This document shows, in pieces, positions 25,940-34,860 of a stretch of DNA of 46,803 nt. A model generated the notes under the pieces. The model did not search any database. It was given only the letters and a program-made list of their open reading frames with translations, and was not told the origin of the DNA. This stretch comes from Bacillus sp. FJAT-29790. Lineage in GTDB: Bacteria; Bacillota; Bacilli; Bacillales; Cytobacillaceae. The position numbers and the translations under genes were made by a program. Position 1 is the stretch's first letter, and every line of letters begins with the position of its first letter. The stretch spans positions 119,824-166,626 of the forward strand of contig NZ_JAHNZZ010000003.1 in assembly GCF_019039215.1 (NCBI RefSeq). The letters are read 5' to 3'.

Positions 25940-26797
25940 TTAATAAAATACCGATTTTAACGCACGCTCTGTATACACCTTACATAAGTTTTCTCGATAA
26001 TTTTCAGAAGCGAATAGATCACTTGCCATTTCACCATCTTCTGCCGCCAATTTGGCTGCTTCCTTAATCACGGTTTCAGATAGCTTTTGCCCTAAAAGCT
26101 TTTCTTCTACAGAAGTTGCCCGATAAGCGACATCCCCTACACCAGTAACGCCGATTCTAATGTAATCAATCACATCTTGTTCCCCTACTCCCGCAACTAC
26201 CGCAACACCAATAACTGGATACCCTGACGCCGGATGATAAAATTTGAGGTACGTTGATTTTGTATGGGCTGGTGGAATCGCAAATGAAATGTTTGTCAAA
26301 ACACTATTTTCAGGCAACATAGTAATTAGTGGTCCAATAATAAAGCTATCGATATTCATCGTTTCTGGACCTTCTTCTCCTTGAATGGCTATTTCAGCAT
26401 CAAGAACAAAAGCAGCAGCTGGCAAATCAGCAGCTGGATCAGCGTGAGCAATATTCCCGCCAATGGTGCCTCGATTGCGGACTTGTAAGTCTCCAATTTG
26501 GCGGACAGTTTCAGATAGCACCGGAAGATATTTTTTTACAATTGGATCATTCGCAACTTGGTGATGGGTTGTCAATGCCCCGATAACGATTCGATCCCCT
26601 TCTTTTCGAACGCCGCTCAGTTCTGTAATACAACTAATATCAATCAATGTGCCAGGCTCCGATAATCTGAATTTTAAAAGCGGAACTAAGCTGTGACCGC
26701 CAGCAATCAGCTTTCCTTCGCCGTTATTCTGCTTTAATTTTTGGATCGCCTCGTCAATAGAATTTACGCGAACATAATCAAATTTAGAAGGTATCAA
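25940..26797 (-). CDS. Molybdenum hydroxylase FAD-binding medium subunit (CoxM/XdhB-like)
   Basis: The flavin subunit that passes electrons from the iron-sulfur centres. It is 285 residues starting PSKFDYVRVNSIDEA; FAD-binding segments are LIAGGHSLVPLLKFRLSEPG and GTIGGNIAHADPAADLPAA. I start at the TTG at 26797, two bases after the large-subunit TGA, because the family begins at this point and a GAGGG site is nearby. The frame is open further upstream (to 26875), but that stretch overlaps the large-subunit gene and has no family similarity. Confidence 0.88.
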   Translation of the reverse strand: MIPSKFDYVRVNSIDEAIQKLKQNNGEGKLIAGGHSLVPLLKFRLSEPGTLIDISCITELSGVRKEGDRIVIGALTTHHQVANDPIVKKYLPVLSETVRQIGDLQVRNRGTIGGNIAHADPAADLPAAAFVLDAEIAIQGEEGPETMNIDSFIIGPLITMLPENSVLTNISFAIPPAHTKSTYLKFYHPASGYPVIGVAVVAGVGEQDVIDYIRIGVTGVGDVAYRATSVEEKLLGQKLSETVIKEAAKLAAEDGEMASDLFASENYRENLCKVYTERALKSVFY

Positions 26798-26798
26798 A

Positions 26799-29144
26799 TC
26801 ACTTGCCCTCGCTTTCTGAAATGGCCTGCCATACTTTTTGAGGTGTGAGCGGCATTTCAATATCTTTAATCCCATATGGCTCTAACGCATCCATCACGGC
26901 ATTCATAATCGCTGGAATGGATGCCGTTGTTCCTGTTTCCCCTACACCCTTTGCGCCAAGCGGATTAACAGGAGATAAGGTTTCTGTAAACGCTGTTTCG
27001 ATTTTAGGGAAGAAACGTGCTTTTGGCATGGCGTAATCCATAAATGTACCGGATAAAAGCTGTCCCTCTTCGCTGTAAACAGCACCTTCCCATAGTGCCT
27101 GGCCTACTCCTTGAGCAATCCCCCCATGGACCTGACCTTCTGCTGTCATTGGATTGATAACTCGACCAACATCATCGACGGCCACATAACGATTGATGGT
27201 AATTTCCCCTGTGTCTTTATCAACTTCAACAACCGCAATATGTGTGCCAAACGGATACACAAAATTTTCAGGGTCAAAAAAGGATTGGCCTTCAAGCGAT
27301 GGTTCAAGTCCCGGAGGCAAGTTCCATGCCATATTTGCAGACTTTGCCACTTCCTGAAAAGTGCGTTTCTGTTCTTGAGCCCCTTCCACATAAAAGATCC
27401 CATTCTCAAATGTTAAATCTTCTACAGCTACTTCAAGTTCATGAGCAGCAATTTTCTTTGCTTTTTCGATGACACGATCACATGCGATCGATACAGCCGC
27501 TCCCCCTACAGCCGTTGAGCGAGAACCGTATGTCCCCCACCCCATGGAAACAGATTTTGTATCGCTGAATACAAATTCAATATCATCCATTGGAACCCCC
27601 AGCTTCTCCGCAACAATTTGACCAAACGTTGTCGCATGTCCCTGGCCATGAGGGGATGTTCCAGAAAAGACAGTAACCTTTCCAGAAGGATGAACCCTGA
27701 CTGTAGAGTTTTCCCATACACCACCTTGGAATCCGATGGCCCCAGCCACTGCTGATGGCCCAAAACCGCAAAGTTCCACATATGTGGAGAACCCGATTCC
27801 AATTAATTTCCCCTGCTTGCGCAATTCTTCCTGTGTTTCCCGCAGCTTTTGATAATCGACGATTTCCAATGCTTTTTTCAACGGCTTTTCATAATCGCCG
27901 CTGTCATATACGAGTCCCTGCGCATTTGTGTAAGGAAACTCTTCTTTTTGCGCAAAGTTTTTCCTTCTCAGTTCAACTGGGTCCATCCCAATTTCTCTTG
28001 CAAATAAATCAATTACTCGTTCAATCTGATAGGTTGCTTCAGGTTTACCTGCACCGCGATAGGCATCAGTTGGTGTTGTATTTGTATACACGCCAAACGT
28101 TTCGCAAGAAGCATACGGAATCTTGTATGGACCTGTTAGCATCAAACCAAAGTCAATCGTCGGGACCCCAGGGCCCATCGTTGATAAATATGCGCCCATA
28201 TTCGCTGTATTTTTCACACGAATAGCACTCAGCGTCCCATCCCTTTTTCCAAATAACTCTACATCAATGATTTCATCGCGCCCATGATTCGATGCAATAA
28301 AATGCTCGTTTCGTTCCTCAATCCATTTCACAGGACGCCCTAAATCACGCGCTGCATAACCAACAAGTGCTTCATCAGGATAAACGCCGATTTTGCCGCC
28401 AAAACCGCCACCCATATCTGGAGCAATAACGCGCAATTTCGCTTCTGATATGCTAAGCACTTCAGATACAACCATCCGATGAATATGAGGATTTTGGGAA
28501 GTACACCATAGAGTTAGTTCCCCGCTTCCAGGATTATACTGCCCAACTGCTGCGCGTGTCTCCATTGGGCTAGGGGCTACCCTTTGTACATTAAAGCATT
28601 GCCGAATAGCCACTTCCGCATTTTCGCAAACCTCATCCGGTACCGCTCCCGCCATCCAATGGAAGGCAATATTATTCTCGATATCATCATGCACAAGAGG
28701 CGCATGATCTTGCATGGACTTTTTCTGCCCGATAGCCGGAAGAAGCGTTTCATATTCTACATCGATTAGATACATGGCATCACGAACAGCATAGCGCTCT
28801 TCTGCAATGACAAGCGCGACACCATCTCCGACATACCTCACTCGATCAATCGCTAGCGGATATTGAGGCGCTTCTTTCAGATTAGCGCCAGGAACAAGCC
28901 ACGATGAAGGTACTGGGCCAATTTTTCCTTCTAGATCTTTTCCTGTATAAATAGCAATTACTCCAGGTGACTTTAACGCTTCTTCCACATTGATGCTCTT
29001 AATTACTGCATGTGCATGCGGGCTTCGCAAAATTGCTGCGTGCAGCATCCCTGGTAATTGAATGTCATCTGAAAAGTAACCGTTCCCCGTTATTAGCTTA
29101 GGATCTTCTTTTCTCTTCAACCGAGCACCTACAATATTCGTCAT
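26799..29144 (-). CDS. Molybdenum hydroxylase large subunit (CoxL/XdhA-like, not CO dehydrogenase)
   Basis: The catalytic subunit with the molybdopterin cytosine dinucleotide site, 781 residues. Visible elements are DMGGGFGGK at 243-251, AYRGAGKPE at 361-369, GQGHATTFGQI, and the catalytic glutamate E736 in GAKGVGETGT. True CO dehydrogenase carries a cysteine loop (AYxCSFR) where this protein has AYRGAG, so it belongs to the form II group that hydroxylates aldehydes or N-heterocycles. Its ATG overlaps the coxS-like stop by one base. Substrate unknown; the neighbouring lactam-hydrolase genes are the best clue. Confidence 0.92.
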   Translation of the reverse strand: MTNIVGARLKRKEDPKLITGNGYFSDDIQLPGMLHAAILRSPHAHAVIKSINVEEALKSPGVIAIYTGKDLEGKIGPVPSSWLVPGANLKEAPQYPLAIDRVRYVGDGVALVIAEERYAVRDAMYLIDVEYETLLPAIGQKKSMQDHAPLVHDDIENNIAFHWMAGAVPDEVCENAEVAIRQCFNVQRVAPSPMETRAAVGQYNPGSGELTLWCTSQNPHIHRMVVSEVLSISEAKLRVIAPDMGGGFGGKIGVYPDEALVGYAARDLGRPVKWIEERNEHFIASNHGRDEIIDVELFGKRDGTLSAIRVKNTANMGAYLSTMGPGVPTIDFGLMLTGPYKIPYASCETFGVYTNTTPTDAYRGAGKPEATYQIERVIDLFAREIGMDPVELRRKNFAQKEEFPYTNAQGLVYDSGDYEKPLKKALEIVDYQKLRETQEELRKQGKLIGIGFSTYVELCGFGPSAVAGAIGFQGGVWENSTVRVHPSGKVTVFSGTSPHGQGHATTFGQIVAEKLGVPMDDIEFVFSDTKSVSMGWGTYGSRSTAVGGAAVSIACDRVIEKAKKIAAHELEVAVEDLTFENGIFYVEGAQEQKRTFQEVAKSANMAWNLPPGLEPSLEGQSFFDPENFVYPFGTHIAVVEVDKDTGEITINRYVAVDDVGRVINPMTAEGQVHGGIAQGVGQALWEGAVYSEEGQLLSGTFMDYAMPKARFFPKIETAFTETLSPVNPLGAKGVGETGTTASIPAIMNAVMDALEPYGIKDIEMPLTPQKVWQAISESEGK

Positions 29145-29656
29145 TATGAGCGCTCCTCCCCTACTAATTGCATTTCCGATTCTGCCATTAGCTTCGCTGC
29201 GTGTTTGACAGCATCAACGATAAATTGATAGCCTGTACAACGACAAATCACACCTTCAAGACCGACACGGATTTCCTCGTCACTAGGATTTGGGTTTTCT
29301 TTTAAAAGGCCAACCATTGCAATCATGACACCAGGTGTACAGTAACCGCATTGCAGTCCGTGTTTTTCCCAAAAGCTTTGCTGGATCGGGTGCAGGTTAT
29401 CAATTGTGCCGAGGCCTTCTACTGTAGTAATTTCTGTCTCATCCGCTTGCACAGCAAGCATCGTGCATGATTTCACTACTTCACCATTCACCATAATCGA
29501 ACAAGCTCCGCACTGACTTGTATCACAGCCAATATGCGTACCCGTCAAACCGAGATCATCACGAATATAGTGCACGAGCAGAGTACGAGGCTCTACTTCA
29601 GCACTTCTTTCTTTTCCGTTGATTTTTACTTTCACTTTTACATTTTCAATTGCCAT
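29144..29656 (-). CDS. Molybdenum hydroxylase [2Fe-2S] small subunit (CoxS/XdhC-type)
   Basis: A 170-residue iron-sulfur subunit with two cluster sites: C44, C49, C52 and C64 (plant-ferredoxin type, GCDTSQCGAC) and C103, C106, C138 and C140 (CGYCTPG and CRCTGY). It relays electrons from the molybdenum centre to FAD. The ATG at 29656 has AGGAGG eight bases upstream, so the GTG three codons earlier, which overlaps that site, is rejected. Confidence 0.93.
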   Translation of the reverse strand: MAIENVKVKVKINGKERSAEVEPRTLLVHYIRDDLGLTGTHIGCDTSQCGACSIMVNGEVVKSCTMLAVQADETEITTVEGLGTIDNLHPIQQSFWEKHGLQCGYCTPGVMIAMVGLLKENPNPSDEEIRVGLEGVICRCTGYQFIVDAVKHAAKLMAESEMQLVGEERS

Positions 29657-29689
29657 ATACCGCACCTCCTAAATGATTTCTTGATAATG

Positions 29690-30136
29690 CTAGACTAGTT
29701 GTTTTGCCTCTTTTTCAACATCTTTAAAAAACTGACCTAATATAACTTTTGCAACTCCACCCATGACCCGTTGTCCGACAGACGCTAGAATACCAGTCAC
29801 TTTTACTTCTGCACGACATGTAAGTTTCGTTCCATTCTCTGTTTCCGATAAACCCATTTCAGCATTCGCATCGATCTCACCTGGCCTGCCTTTACCAGTA
29901 ACGAGCAGACGGTAATATTCTGGTTCCTTCAGATCAACTTGGCGAACGCTCCCGGTAAAGACCCCTTTTACTGGACCAATATTGATGCCGAGCTCTGACT
30001 CAAAAACATTGTCTCCCACTTCAATAAATGACTTACAACCTGGTAATGATCTTTTTAACACCTCCTTATCCTGAATTGTTTTCCACAGCACTTCTCTGGA
30101 GATGTTCTCGAAAGTATATGAATACTCAATATTCAA
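29690..30136 (-). CDS. CoxG/SRPBCC-family protein
   Basis: A 148-residue SRPBCC-fold protein of the CO dehydrogenase subunit G family: EVLWKTIQDKEVLKRSLPGC, then ESELGINIGPVKGVFTG and a C-terminal amphipathic helix (about 126-148, AKVILGQFFKDVEKEAKQLV). CoxG proteins recruit Mo hydroxylases to the membrane in characterised cases. TTG start after AAGGAGGAG. It heads the hydroxylase genes; the 260-bp gap before it shows no sigma-54 promoter and no gene. Confidence 0.85.
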   Translation of the reverse strand: MNIEYSYTFENISREVLWKTIQDKEVLKRSLPGCKSFIEVGDNVFESELGINIGPVKGVFTGSVRQVDLKEPEYYRLLVTGKGRPGEIDANAEMGLSETENGTKLTCRAEVKVTGILASVGQRVMGGVAKVILGQFFKDVEKEAKQLV

Positions 30137-30396
30137 GGTAAAACTCCTCCTTGTTGGAACTTTTTTTATCTCAACTGAAACATGTATGATTCATTAATAT
30201 CGCAATTACTATTTTCATTTAAACTATTGTTTAGAGATAACAGAGGGTTTTTATGAAACTAGTAAAATGAAATTTGGGTAATTTATCCAATCGCATTTTT
30301 ACGATAAACATTACATTGTTCTAAATTTTCTATAAACAGTAAATATTCAGATTAATTATAGCAGACTTATTTTCAAATTTGTGGACGAACAAATTG

Positions 30397-31170
30397 TTAA
30401 ATAATATTTTTAATGGATACAATCTCAACACCGCTCATTTTTAATGCCGATACAATATGTTTAGCCAAAATAGGAGCTCCCGGAGTATCTCCATGAATAC
30501 AAATCGTTTCTGCTTTAATGGAAGCATCTTTTCCATCATGAGTGATAACTTTTTCTTCTTTTACCATTCGTACCACTCGCTGCGCCATGGCTTCATAATC
30601 GTTGATTTGTGAACCTCTTCTTGTTAGCACAATCGATCCATTTTCAGTATGTTCTCGGTCAGCATAAGCTTCTTTCGCTACAGGAACGCCCATCTTTATC
30701 GCTTCTTCCATCACTTCAGAGTGGTTAAGTGCAAAGATGATCATGTTCGGATCGATGGCATGAATCGTTTCTAATATCGCCCGTGCTAATGCTTTATCTT
30801 CCGCCGCTTTCATAAATAAGGCTCCGTGCGGTTTACAATGTTGGATTTTGACGTCAACTGCTGATGCGAATTCTCGTAATGCGCCTACTTGATACATCAC
30901 ATAGTCTTTTATTTCTCCTGGCGTACAAGTCATGTAGCGGCGGCCGAAGCCCAATAAATCAGGGAATCCCGGATGTGCCCCAATCCCGACATCATATTTC
31001 TTTGCCAGCTCCACTGTCTTCCTCATAACATGTGGATCTCCCGCATGGAATCCACATGCAATATTGGCTGAAGTAATGTATTGCATCATTTCTTCATCAT
31101 TGCCTAGTTCATAAAGGCCGAAGCTTTCGCCCATATCACAGTTTAAATCTACTTTATACAAATATGTCAC
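30397..31170 (-). CDS. pxpA: 5-oxoprolinase subunit A-like protein (PxpA, LamB/YcsF family)
   Basis: A 257-residue protein with the family opening VDLNCDMGESFGLYELGNDE, the ITSANIACGFHAGDP metal-site segment, GIGAHPGFPDLLGFGRRYM, KPHGALF, and a C-terminal VCIHGDTPGA-like ICIHGDTPGAPILAKHI. PxpA is the hydrolase/activation partner in PxpABC. GTG start overlaps the biotin carboxylase stop (GTGA). There is one pxpA for two pxpBC pairs in this run. No terminator with a T run is seen after it. Confidence 0.92.
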   Translation of the reverse strand: MTYLYKVDLNCDMGESFGLYELGNDEEMMQYITSANIACGFHAGDPHVMRKTVELAKKYDVGIGAHPGFPDLLGFGRRYMTCTPGEIKDYVMYQVGALREFASAVDVKIQHCKPHGALFMKAAEDKALARAILETIHAIDPNMIIFALNHSEVMEEAIKMGVPVAKEAYADREHTENGSIVLTRRGSQINDYEAMAQRVVRMVKEEKVITHDGKDASIKAETICIHGDTPGAPILAKHIVSALKMSGVEIVSIKNII

Positions 31171-32522
31171 CTCTCAAGTAATTGAGCTTTATTTTCTGCC
31201 AAAAATTCAGTTGTGTAATTCCCACTAATAAACGAGCTATTTTTCATTATTTGTTTGAGAAGCGGGATGTTTGTTTTTATTCCCTGTATGTCTATCTCTT
31301 TAAGCACTCGCTGCATTTTGGTAATTGCATGATCACGGGTTAAACCATGAACAATAACTTTTCCAATCATTGGATCATAAAATGGGGTAACCGCACTGCC
31401 TTCAATGATCGCCAAATCTAATCTCACATCGTTTTCGGGTAATATTAAACGAGAAATGACTCCTGGACTAGGGAAGAACGTATCCGGATCTTCCGCATAA
31501 AGTCTGCATTCAATGGCGTGTCCTGTTTTGTTTATATCTTCTTGAGTGATAGACAATTTTTCTTTAGCAGCGATTTTCAATTGCAACTCAACTAAATCAA
31601 GTCCAGTTATTTCTTCCGTTACTGGATGTTCTACTTGCAGACGAGTATTCATTTCAAGAAAATAAAATTTTTCATTTTCATCAAAGATGAATTCCATTGT
31701 GCCCACATTTGTATAACCGATTTGTTTTACACCAAGAATGGCTGCTTCCAACAGCTCATTTCTGAGTGCATCATTAAGAAATGGAGAAGGGCTTTCTTCT
31801 AACACCTTTTGATTTCTTCGTTGTACCGAACATTCTCTTTCAAATAAATGCAAGACATTTCCATATGCATCAGCCACTATCTGCACTTCAATATGGCGAG
31901 GTTTTGAAATCCATTTTTCTAAAAAGACAGTGCCATCATTAAAGAACGAATTCGCTTTTTGCCTCGTTTCATCAAACACCTTCATTAGCTCGGACTGATC
32001 TTGAACAAGCTGCATCCCGATCCCGCCACCCCCGGCGCTCGCTTTTAACATGAGCGGGTAGCCAAGTTCATCTGCAATCTCTAATGCTTCTTCGACCGAC
32101 TCAAGACTTTTATCCGTGCCTGGCACAACTCTTACACCCGCTTTTTGCATTTGAGCGCGTGCTTCAAGCTTACTGCCCATTATGCGCATCGTTTCCGCGG
32201 AAGGACCGATAAAGACAATGTTTTCTTCCTCACAACGGCGAGCAAAATCCGGATTTTCAGATAAGAATCCATAACCAGGATGAATGGCATCGGCATGAGT
32301 TTCTTTTGCTACTTGGATCACTTTCTCAATGTTAAGATAGCTTTTTTTTGCATGAGCCGGACCGATGCATACTGCCTCGGTTGCCTCGCTGACATGAGGC
32401 GCCTCTGCATCGGCTTCGGAATAGACAGCGACTGTTTTAATGTCGAGCTTATTGCATGTACGAATAATTCTTCTTGCAATTTCCCCTCTGTTTGCAATTA
32501 GCACTTTACTAAAATACCCCAT
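31167..32522 (-). CDS. accC: Biotin carboxylase (AccC family)
   Basis: ATP-dependent carboxylation of biotin, 451 residues with the ATP-grasp fold. Visible: KVLIANRGEIARRIIRTC, YSEADAEAPHVSEA, IHPGYGFLSENPDFA, KASAGGGGIGMQ, FLEKWISKPRHIEVQIVAD, ERECSVQRRNQKVLEESPSP and EMNTRLQVEHPVTE. Start at 32522 with GAAGGGTGA upstream; the seven extra N-terminal codons of the open frame are unlikely. Because it is flanked by a dedicated carrier and pxp genes it probably serves that pathway instead of, or beside, acetyl-CoA carboxylase. Confidence 0.92.
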   Translation of the reverse strand: MGYFSKVLIANRGEIARRIIRTCNKLDIKTVAVYSEADAEAPHVSEATEAVCIGPAHAKKSYLNIEKVIQVAKETHADAIHPGYGFLSENPDFARRCEEENIVFIGPSAETMRIMGSKLEARAQMQKAGVRVVPGTDKSLESVEEALEIADELGYPLMLKASAGGGGIGMQLVQDQSELMKVFDETRQKANSFFNDGTVFLEKWISKPRHIEVQIVADAYGNVLHLFERECSVQRRNQKVLEESPSPFLNDALRNELLEAAILGVKQIGYTNVGTMEFIFDENEKFYFLEMNTRLQVEHPVTEEITGLDLVELQLKIAAKEKLSITQEDINKTGHAIECRLYAEDPDTFFPSPGVISRLILPENDVRLDLAIIEGSAVTPFYDPMIGKVIVHGLTRDHAITKMQRVLKEIDIQGIKTNIPLLKQIMKNSSFISGNYTTEFLAENKAQLLER

Positions 32523-32548
32523 CTGTTTTCTCACCCTTCGCAAAACTT

Positions 32549-32791
32549 TTAAATAATTACCGCAATTTCCTGACCTGCATCTAGAAGTTCTTCGTCCTCA
32601 ACCAAGAATCTCTCAATAACTCCAACCGTTTCTGCTTTAATTTCATAAAAATTTTTCATTACTTCCACAATCGCTATTACGTCTCCTACTTTCACTGTAT
32701 CTCCTTCTTTTACGTACACATCCTTATCAGGAGCTGGTTTACGATAAAAAACGCCTGGAATCGGTGTTAGAATTCTTTTTTGTTCAGCCAT
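32549..32791 (-). CDS. Biotin carboxyl carrier protein, short form
   Basis: An 80-residue biotinyl domain without the long proline/alanine linker of AccB. The biotin-accepting lysine is K46 in VEVMKNF (usual family motif MKM). The fold spans the whole protein from ILTPIPGVFYRKPAP to DAGQEIAVII. AGGAGG precedes the ATG. Lies 26 bases before biotin carboxylase and 16 after pxpC, so carrier, carboxylase and the PxpC carboxyltransferase fold form a set. Confidence 0.92.
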   Translation of the reverse strand: MAEQKRILTPIPGVFYRKPAPDKDVYVKEGDTVKVGDVIAIVEVMKNFYEIKAETVGVIERFLVEDEELLDAGQEIAVII

Positions 32792-32807
32792 TTTTTCTCC
32801 TCCTCAA

Positions 32808-33782
32808 TTACCCTAATACTTGCTGCTTCATTTGATTGATTTTATCTTGGTATTCTTTTCTAGCCTTCAGCGCTTCGTGAATATCAACAGCCATAAATCG
32901 GACCTTTTCGTTCGTTTTGATTTGAGCCATTTTGTTCAAGTCAGTACTAATAATTGTACAAATTGTCGCATACCCGCCACCTGTCACGGCATCGTTTAAC
33001 AAGGCAATCGGTTCCACACCATCTGGAACTTGAATAGATCCAATTGGATAGCCAAGGTCCACAACATTAGATGGGTTGCTGCCAGCTCCAAATGGTTGTT
33101 CACGTGGGGCAAAATTCAGACGCTCGCCTTTAAAACGATAGCCAACACGGTTCGCTTCCGGCGTAACCGTCCAATCGATTGAGAAAAAGCGGTCTTTACT
33201 TTCCTCAGTCAGACGATAGCTGCATAATCCCATGACAACACGAATCACATGCGTCTTTGAAAACACTGGAATCAATTCGTCACTAATGCGCGTGCCAATT
33301 GCTATGTTTGACCTTTGATCACTGCCGATTTTCAATTCATCCCCTGCTTGAAGAGCCCGTCCTTGGTAACCTCCGATGCCACACAATGTATAGGTAGACC
33401 TGGATTCCATAATAAGTGGCACATCGAAGCCGCCAGCTACCGCTAAATATACCCGTGCTCCTTGTTTAACAAAATCAAATGAAAGCACATCTCCAGCCTT
33501 GACCGACAACGTTTCCCACATCGGAACAGACTGTCCATTGATTTTCGGAGGCATCTCTCCTCCCGTTATGGCAATAAGTAAATCTTGATGAAATTCTAAA
33601 ACAGGACCCATATAGGTGACCTCGAGAACAGCGGCATTCTCGTCGTTCCCGACAAGTAAATTGCTTGCCTGGTATGAGTATTTATCCATTGCTCCTGATG
33701 GAGGCATCCCCACTTCATAATGGCCAATTCTGCCGTAATCTTGAACAGTCGTTTGAAGACCAGGTTGAATAACTTTAATCAT
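32808..33782 (-). CDS. pxpC: Biotin-dependent carboxyltransferase-fold protein, PxpC/KipA type (second pair)
   Basis: A 324-residue paralogue of the protein at 19919. It shares QPGLQTTVQDYGRIGHYEVG, MPPSGAMDKYSYQASNLLVG, REQPFGAGSNPSNVVDLGYP and NDAVTGGGYATICTIIS. Overlaps pxpB by four bases (ATGA), so the two are coupled. Situated directly before a biotin carrier and carboxylase, it is the more likely of the two pairs to take part in a biotin-dependent reaction. Confidence 0.9.
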   Translation of the reverse strand: MIKVIQPGLQTTVQDYGRIGHYEVGMPPSGAMDKYSYQASNLLVGNDENAAVLEVTYMGPVLEFHQDLLIAITGGEMPPKINGQSVPMWETLSVKAGDVLSFDFVKQGARVYLAVAGGFDVPLIMESRSTYTLCGIGGYQGRALQAGDELKIGSDQRSNIAIGTRISDELIPVFSKTHVIRVVMGLCSYRLTEESKDRFFSIDWTVTPEANRVGYRFKGERLNFAPREQPFGAGSNPSNVVDLGYPIGSIQVPDGVEPIALLNDAVTGGGYATICTIISTDLNKMAQIKTNEKVRFMAVDIHEALKARKEYQDKINQMKQQVLG

Positions 33783-34648
33783 GCATACAACCTCCTTAAC
33801 ACAGAATCTGAAAACGCTTTCGGATTTTCGAGCACTTGTCTAGGTTTAAAGGTAATATCCTTCGTCAAATAACGAAAACTCCCATCTTCAACTTCTTTTC
33901 GAATGCCTTCATATTCTTCCAGCGTAATGCTTCGATATCTAAAAACATCCCCCTGTCTCGGGAAGGTCATTGAATCTTTGAAATCATGCAATCGCTGCTC
34001 TTTTTCAAAAATCGGCGCCGCCGCAATACCAAACAATTGATAGCCACCTGCACCTTGTACCGGGTAAATAACGGCAAATGCACCCCCAAATCCGAATGCT
34101 CGCTCTGGTGTATAGGTCCGAGGACGGACATATTTAGGTGCTTCAATTTGCTGTTCTCTTGGTACCATTTGATAGCACCATGGCAGCCCAGGTACAAAGC
34201 CTATCATCGACACAAGGTAAGGAGCATCAGTGATCGCTTTAATTAAATCTTCTTTCGATTGAAAGCCATTTGTACGTGCCACATATTCGAGGTCTGTTGC
34301 TGCTGGGTCCTGATGCCGATCTCTAAAGCGCATTAACGCCTCATGTGTCCAAGGATCCTCGAATAAAATGGGTACATCAACCACACGGGCTGTGATTTCG
34401 AAATTTTCCAATGAAACATCTTCTTCAAGTTCTTTCAATTTTGAAATTAATTCGTCAGGATGAATCAGGTCTGGGTTAAAACGAATCATGTAGGAAGCAT
34501 TCGAGGGGCATATATCAAGTATTCCTGGTAACTTTTCCTCTCTTAGTGTCTTAGTAATTGCCATCGCTTGAAAATTCGTTTCTAGACTCATTGCCTCAGC
34601 TAATTCAACGAAAATAAACTCATCGCCGCCGTATTCGTAACGGGTCAA
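33779..34648 (-). CDS. pxpB: 5-oxoprolinase subunit B-like protein, PxpB/KipI type (second pair)
   Basis: A 289-residue protein, first gene of the long minus-strand run. Family markers are SLETNFQAMAITKTLREEKL, SNASYMIRFNPD, SMIGFVPGLPWCYQM, APKYVRPRTYTPERAFGFGG and PVQGAGGYQLFG. TTG start after GAGGTGA. A consensus sigma-54 promoter lies about 40 bases upstream. Clearly related to, but well diverged from, the protein at 20897, so the duplication is old. Confidence 0.9.
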   Translation of the reverse strand: MTRYEYGGDEFIFVELAEAMSLETNFQAMAITKTLREEKLPGILDICPSNASYMIRFNPDLIHPDELISKLKELEEDVSLENFEITARVVDVPILFEDPWTHEALMRFRDRHQDPAATDLEYVARTNGFQSKEDLIKAITDAPYLVSMIGFVPGLPWCYQMVPREQQIEAPKYVRPRTYTPERAFGFGGAFAVIYPVQGAGGYQLFGIAAAPIFEKEQRLHDFKDSMTFPRQGDVFRYRSITLEEYEGIRKEVEDGSFRYLTKDITFKPRQVLENPKAFSDSVLRRLYA

Positions 34649-34688
34649 TAGACTTCACCTCAATTTTTGTATTTACACTGAATATAGT

Positions 34689-34704
34689 TGCAAGATATGT
34701 GCCA
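34689..34704 (-). promoter_or_regulatory. Consensus sigma-54 (-24/-12) promoter of the pxp/Mo-hydroxylase run
   Basis: Read on the minus strand the sequence is TGGCACATATCTTGCA, an exact match to TGGCAC-N5-TTGCA. The expected start point is near 34678, about 30 bases before the first start codon at 34648. A sigma-54 activator is encoded in the same run. Confidence 0.85.
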
Positions 34705-34772
34705 AGAATAAAAATTATATAAGTTAGTGATTTTTCAGACAATTAAATCATTAAACGTCTTGATTACTCTTG

Positions 34773-34817
34773 TATTATTTCAGAATTGAAATTTAATCTT
34801 TCAAATCTGAAATAATA
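34773..34817. promoter_or_regulatory. 45-bp palindrome, probable enhancer for the sigma-54 activator
   Basis: Outer arms TATTATTTCAGA/TCTGAAATAATA (12 bp, perfect), one mismatch, inner arms TTGAAA/TTTCAA (6 bp, perfect), around a 7-base centre. The centre is about 90-100 bases upstream of the -24 element, the usual distance for an upstream activating sequence. Its length suggests two stacked dimer sites. Confidence 0.65.
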
Positions 34818-34860
34818 TCCGCGATTCTATCGATTAAAAAGACTAAGCCAAAAATGCAAA

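Noticed and set aside
26798..26875. N-terminal extension of the FAD subunit
   Set aside because: It overlaps the end of the large-subunit gene and has no family similarity; the TTG at 26797 fits the family start.
26799..29144. Aerobic carbon monoxide dehydrogenase
   Set aside because: The large subunit has AYRGAG at the active-site loop and lacks the cysteine motif of true CoxL, so CO oxidation is not supported.
30137..30396. Second sigma-54 promoter before coxG
   Set aside because: No -24/-12 pair with correct spacing could be found on the minus strand.
30378..30397. Terminator after pxpA
   Set aside because: AATTTGT/ACAAATT can pair, but no T run follows on the minus strand.
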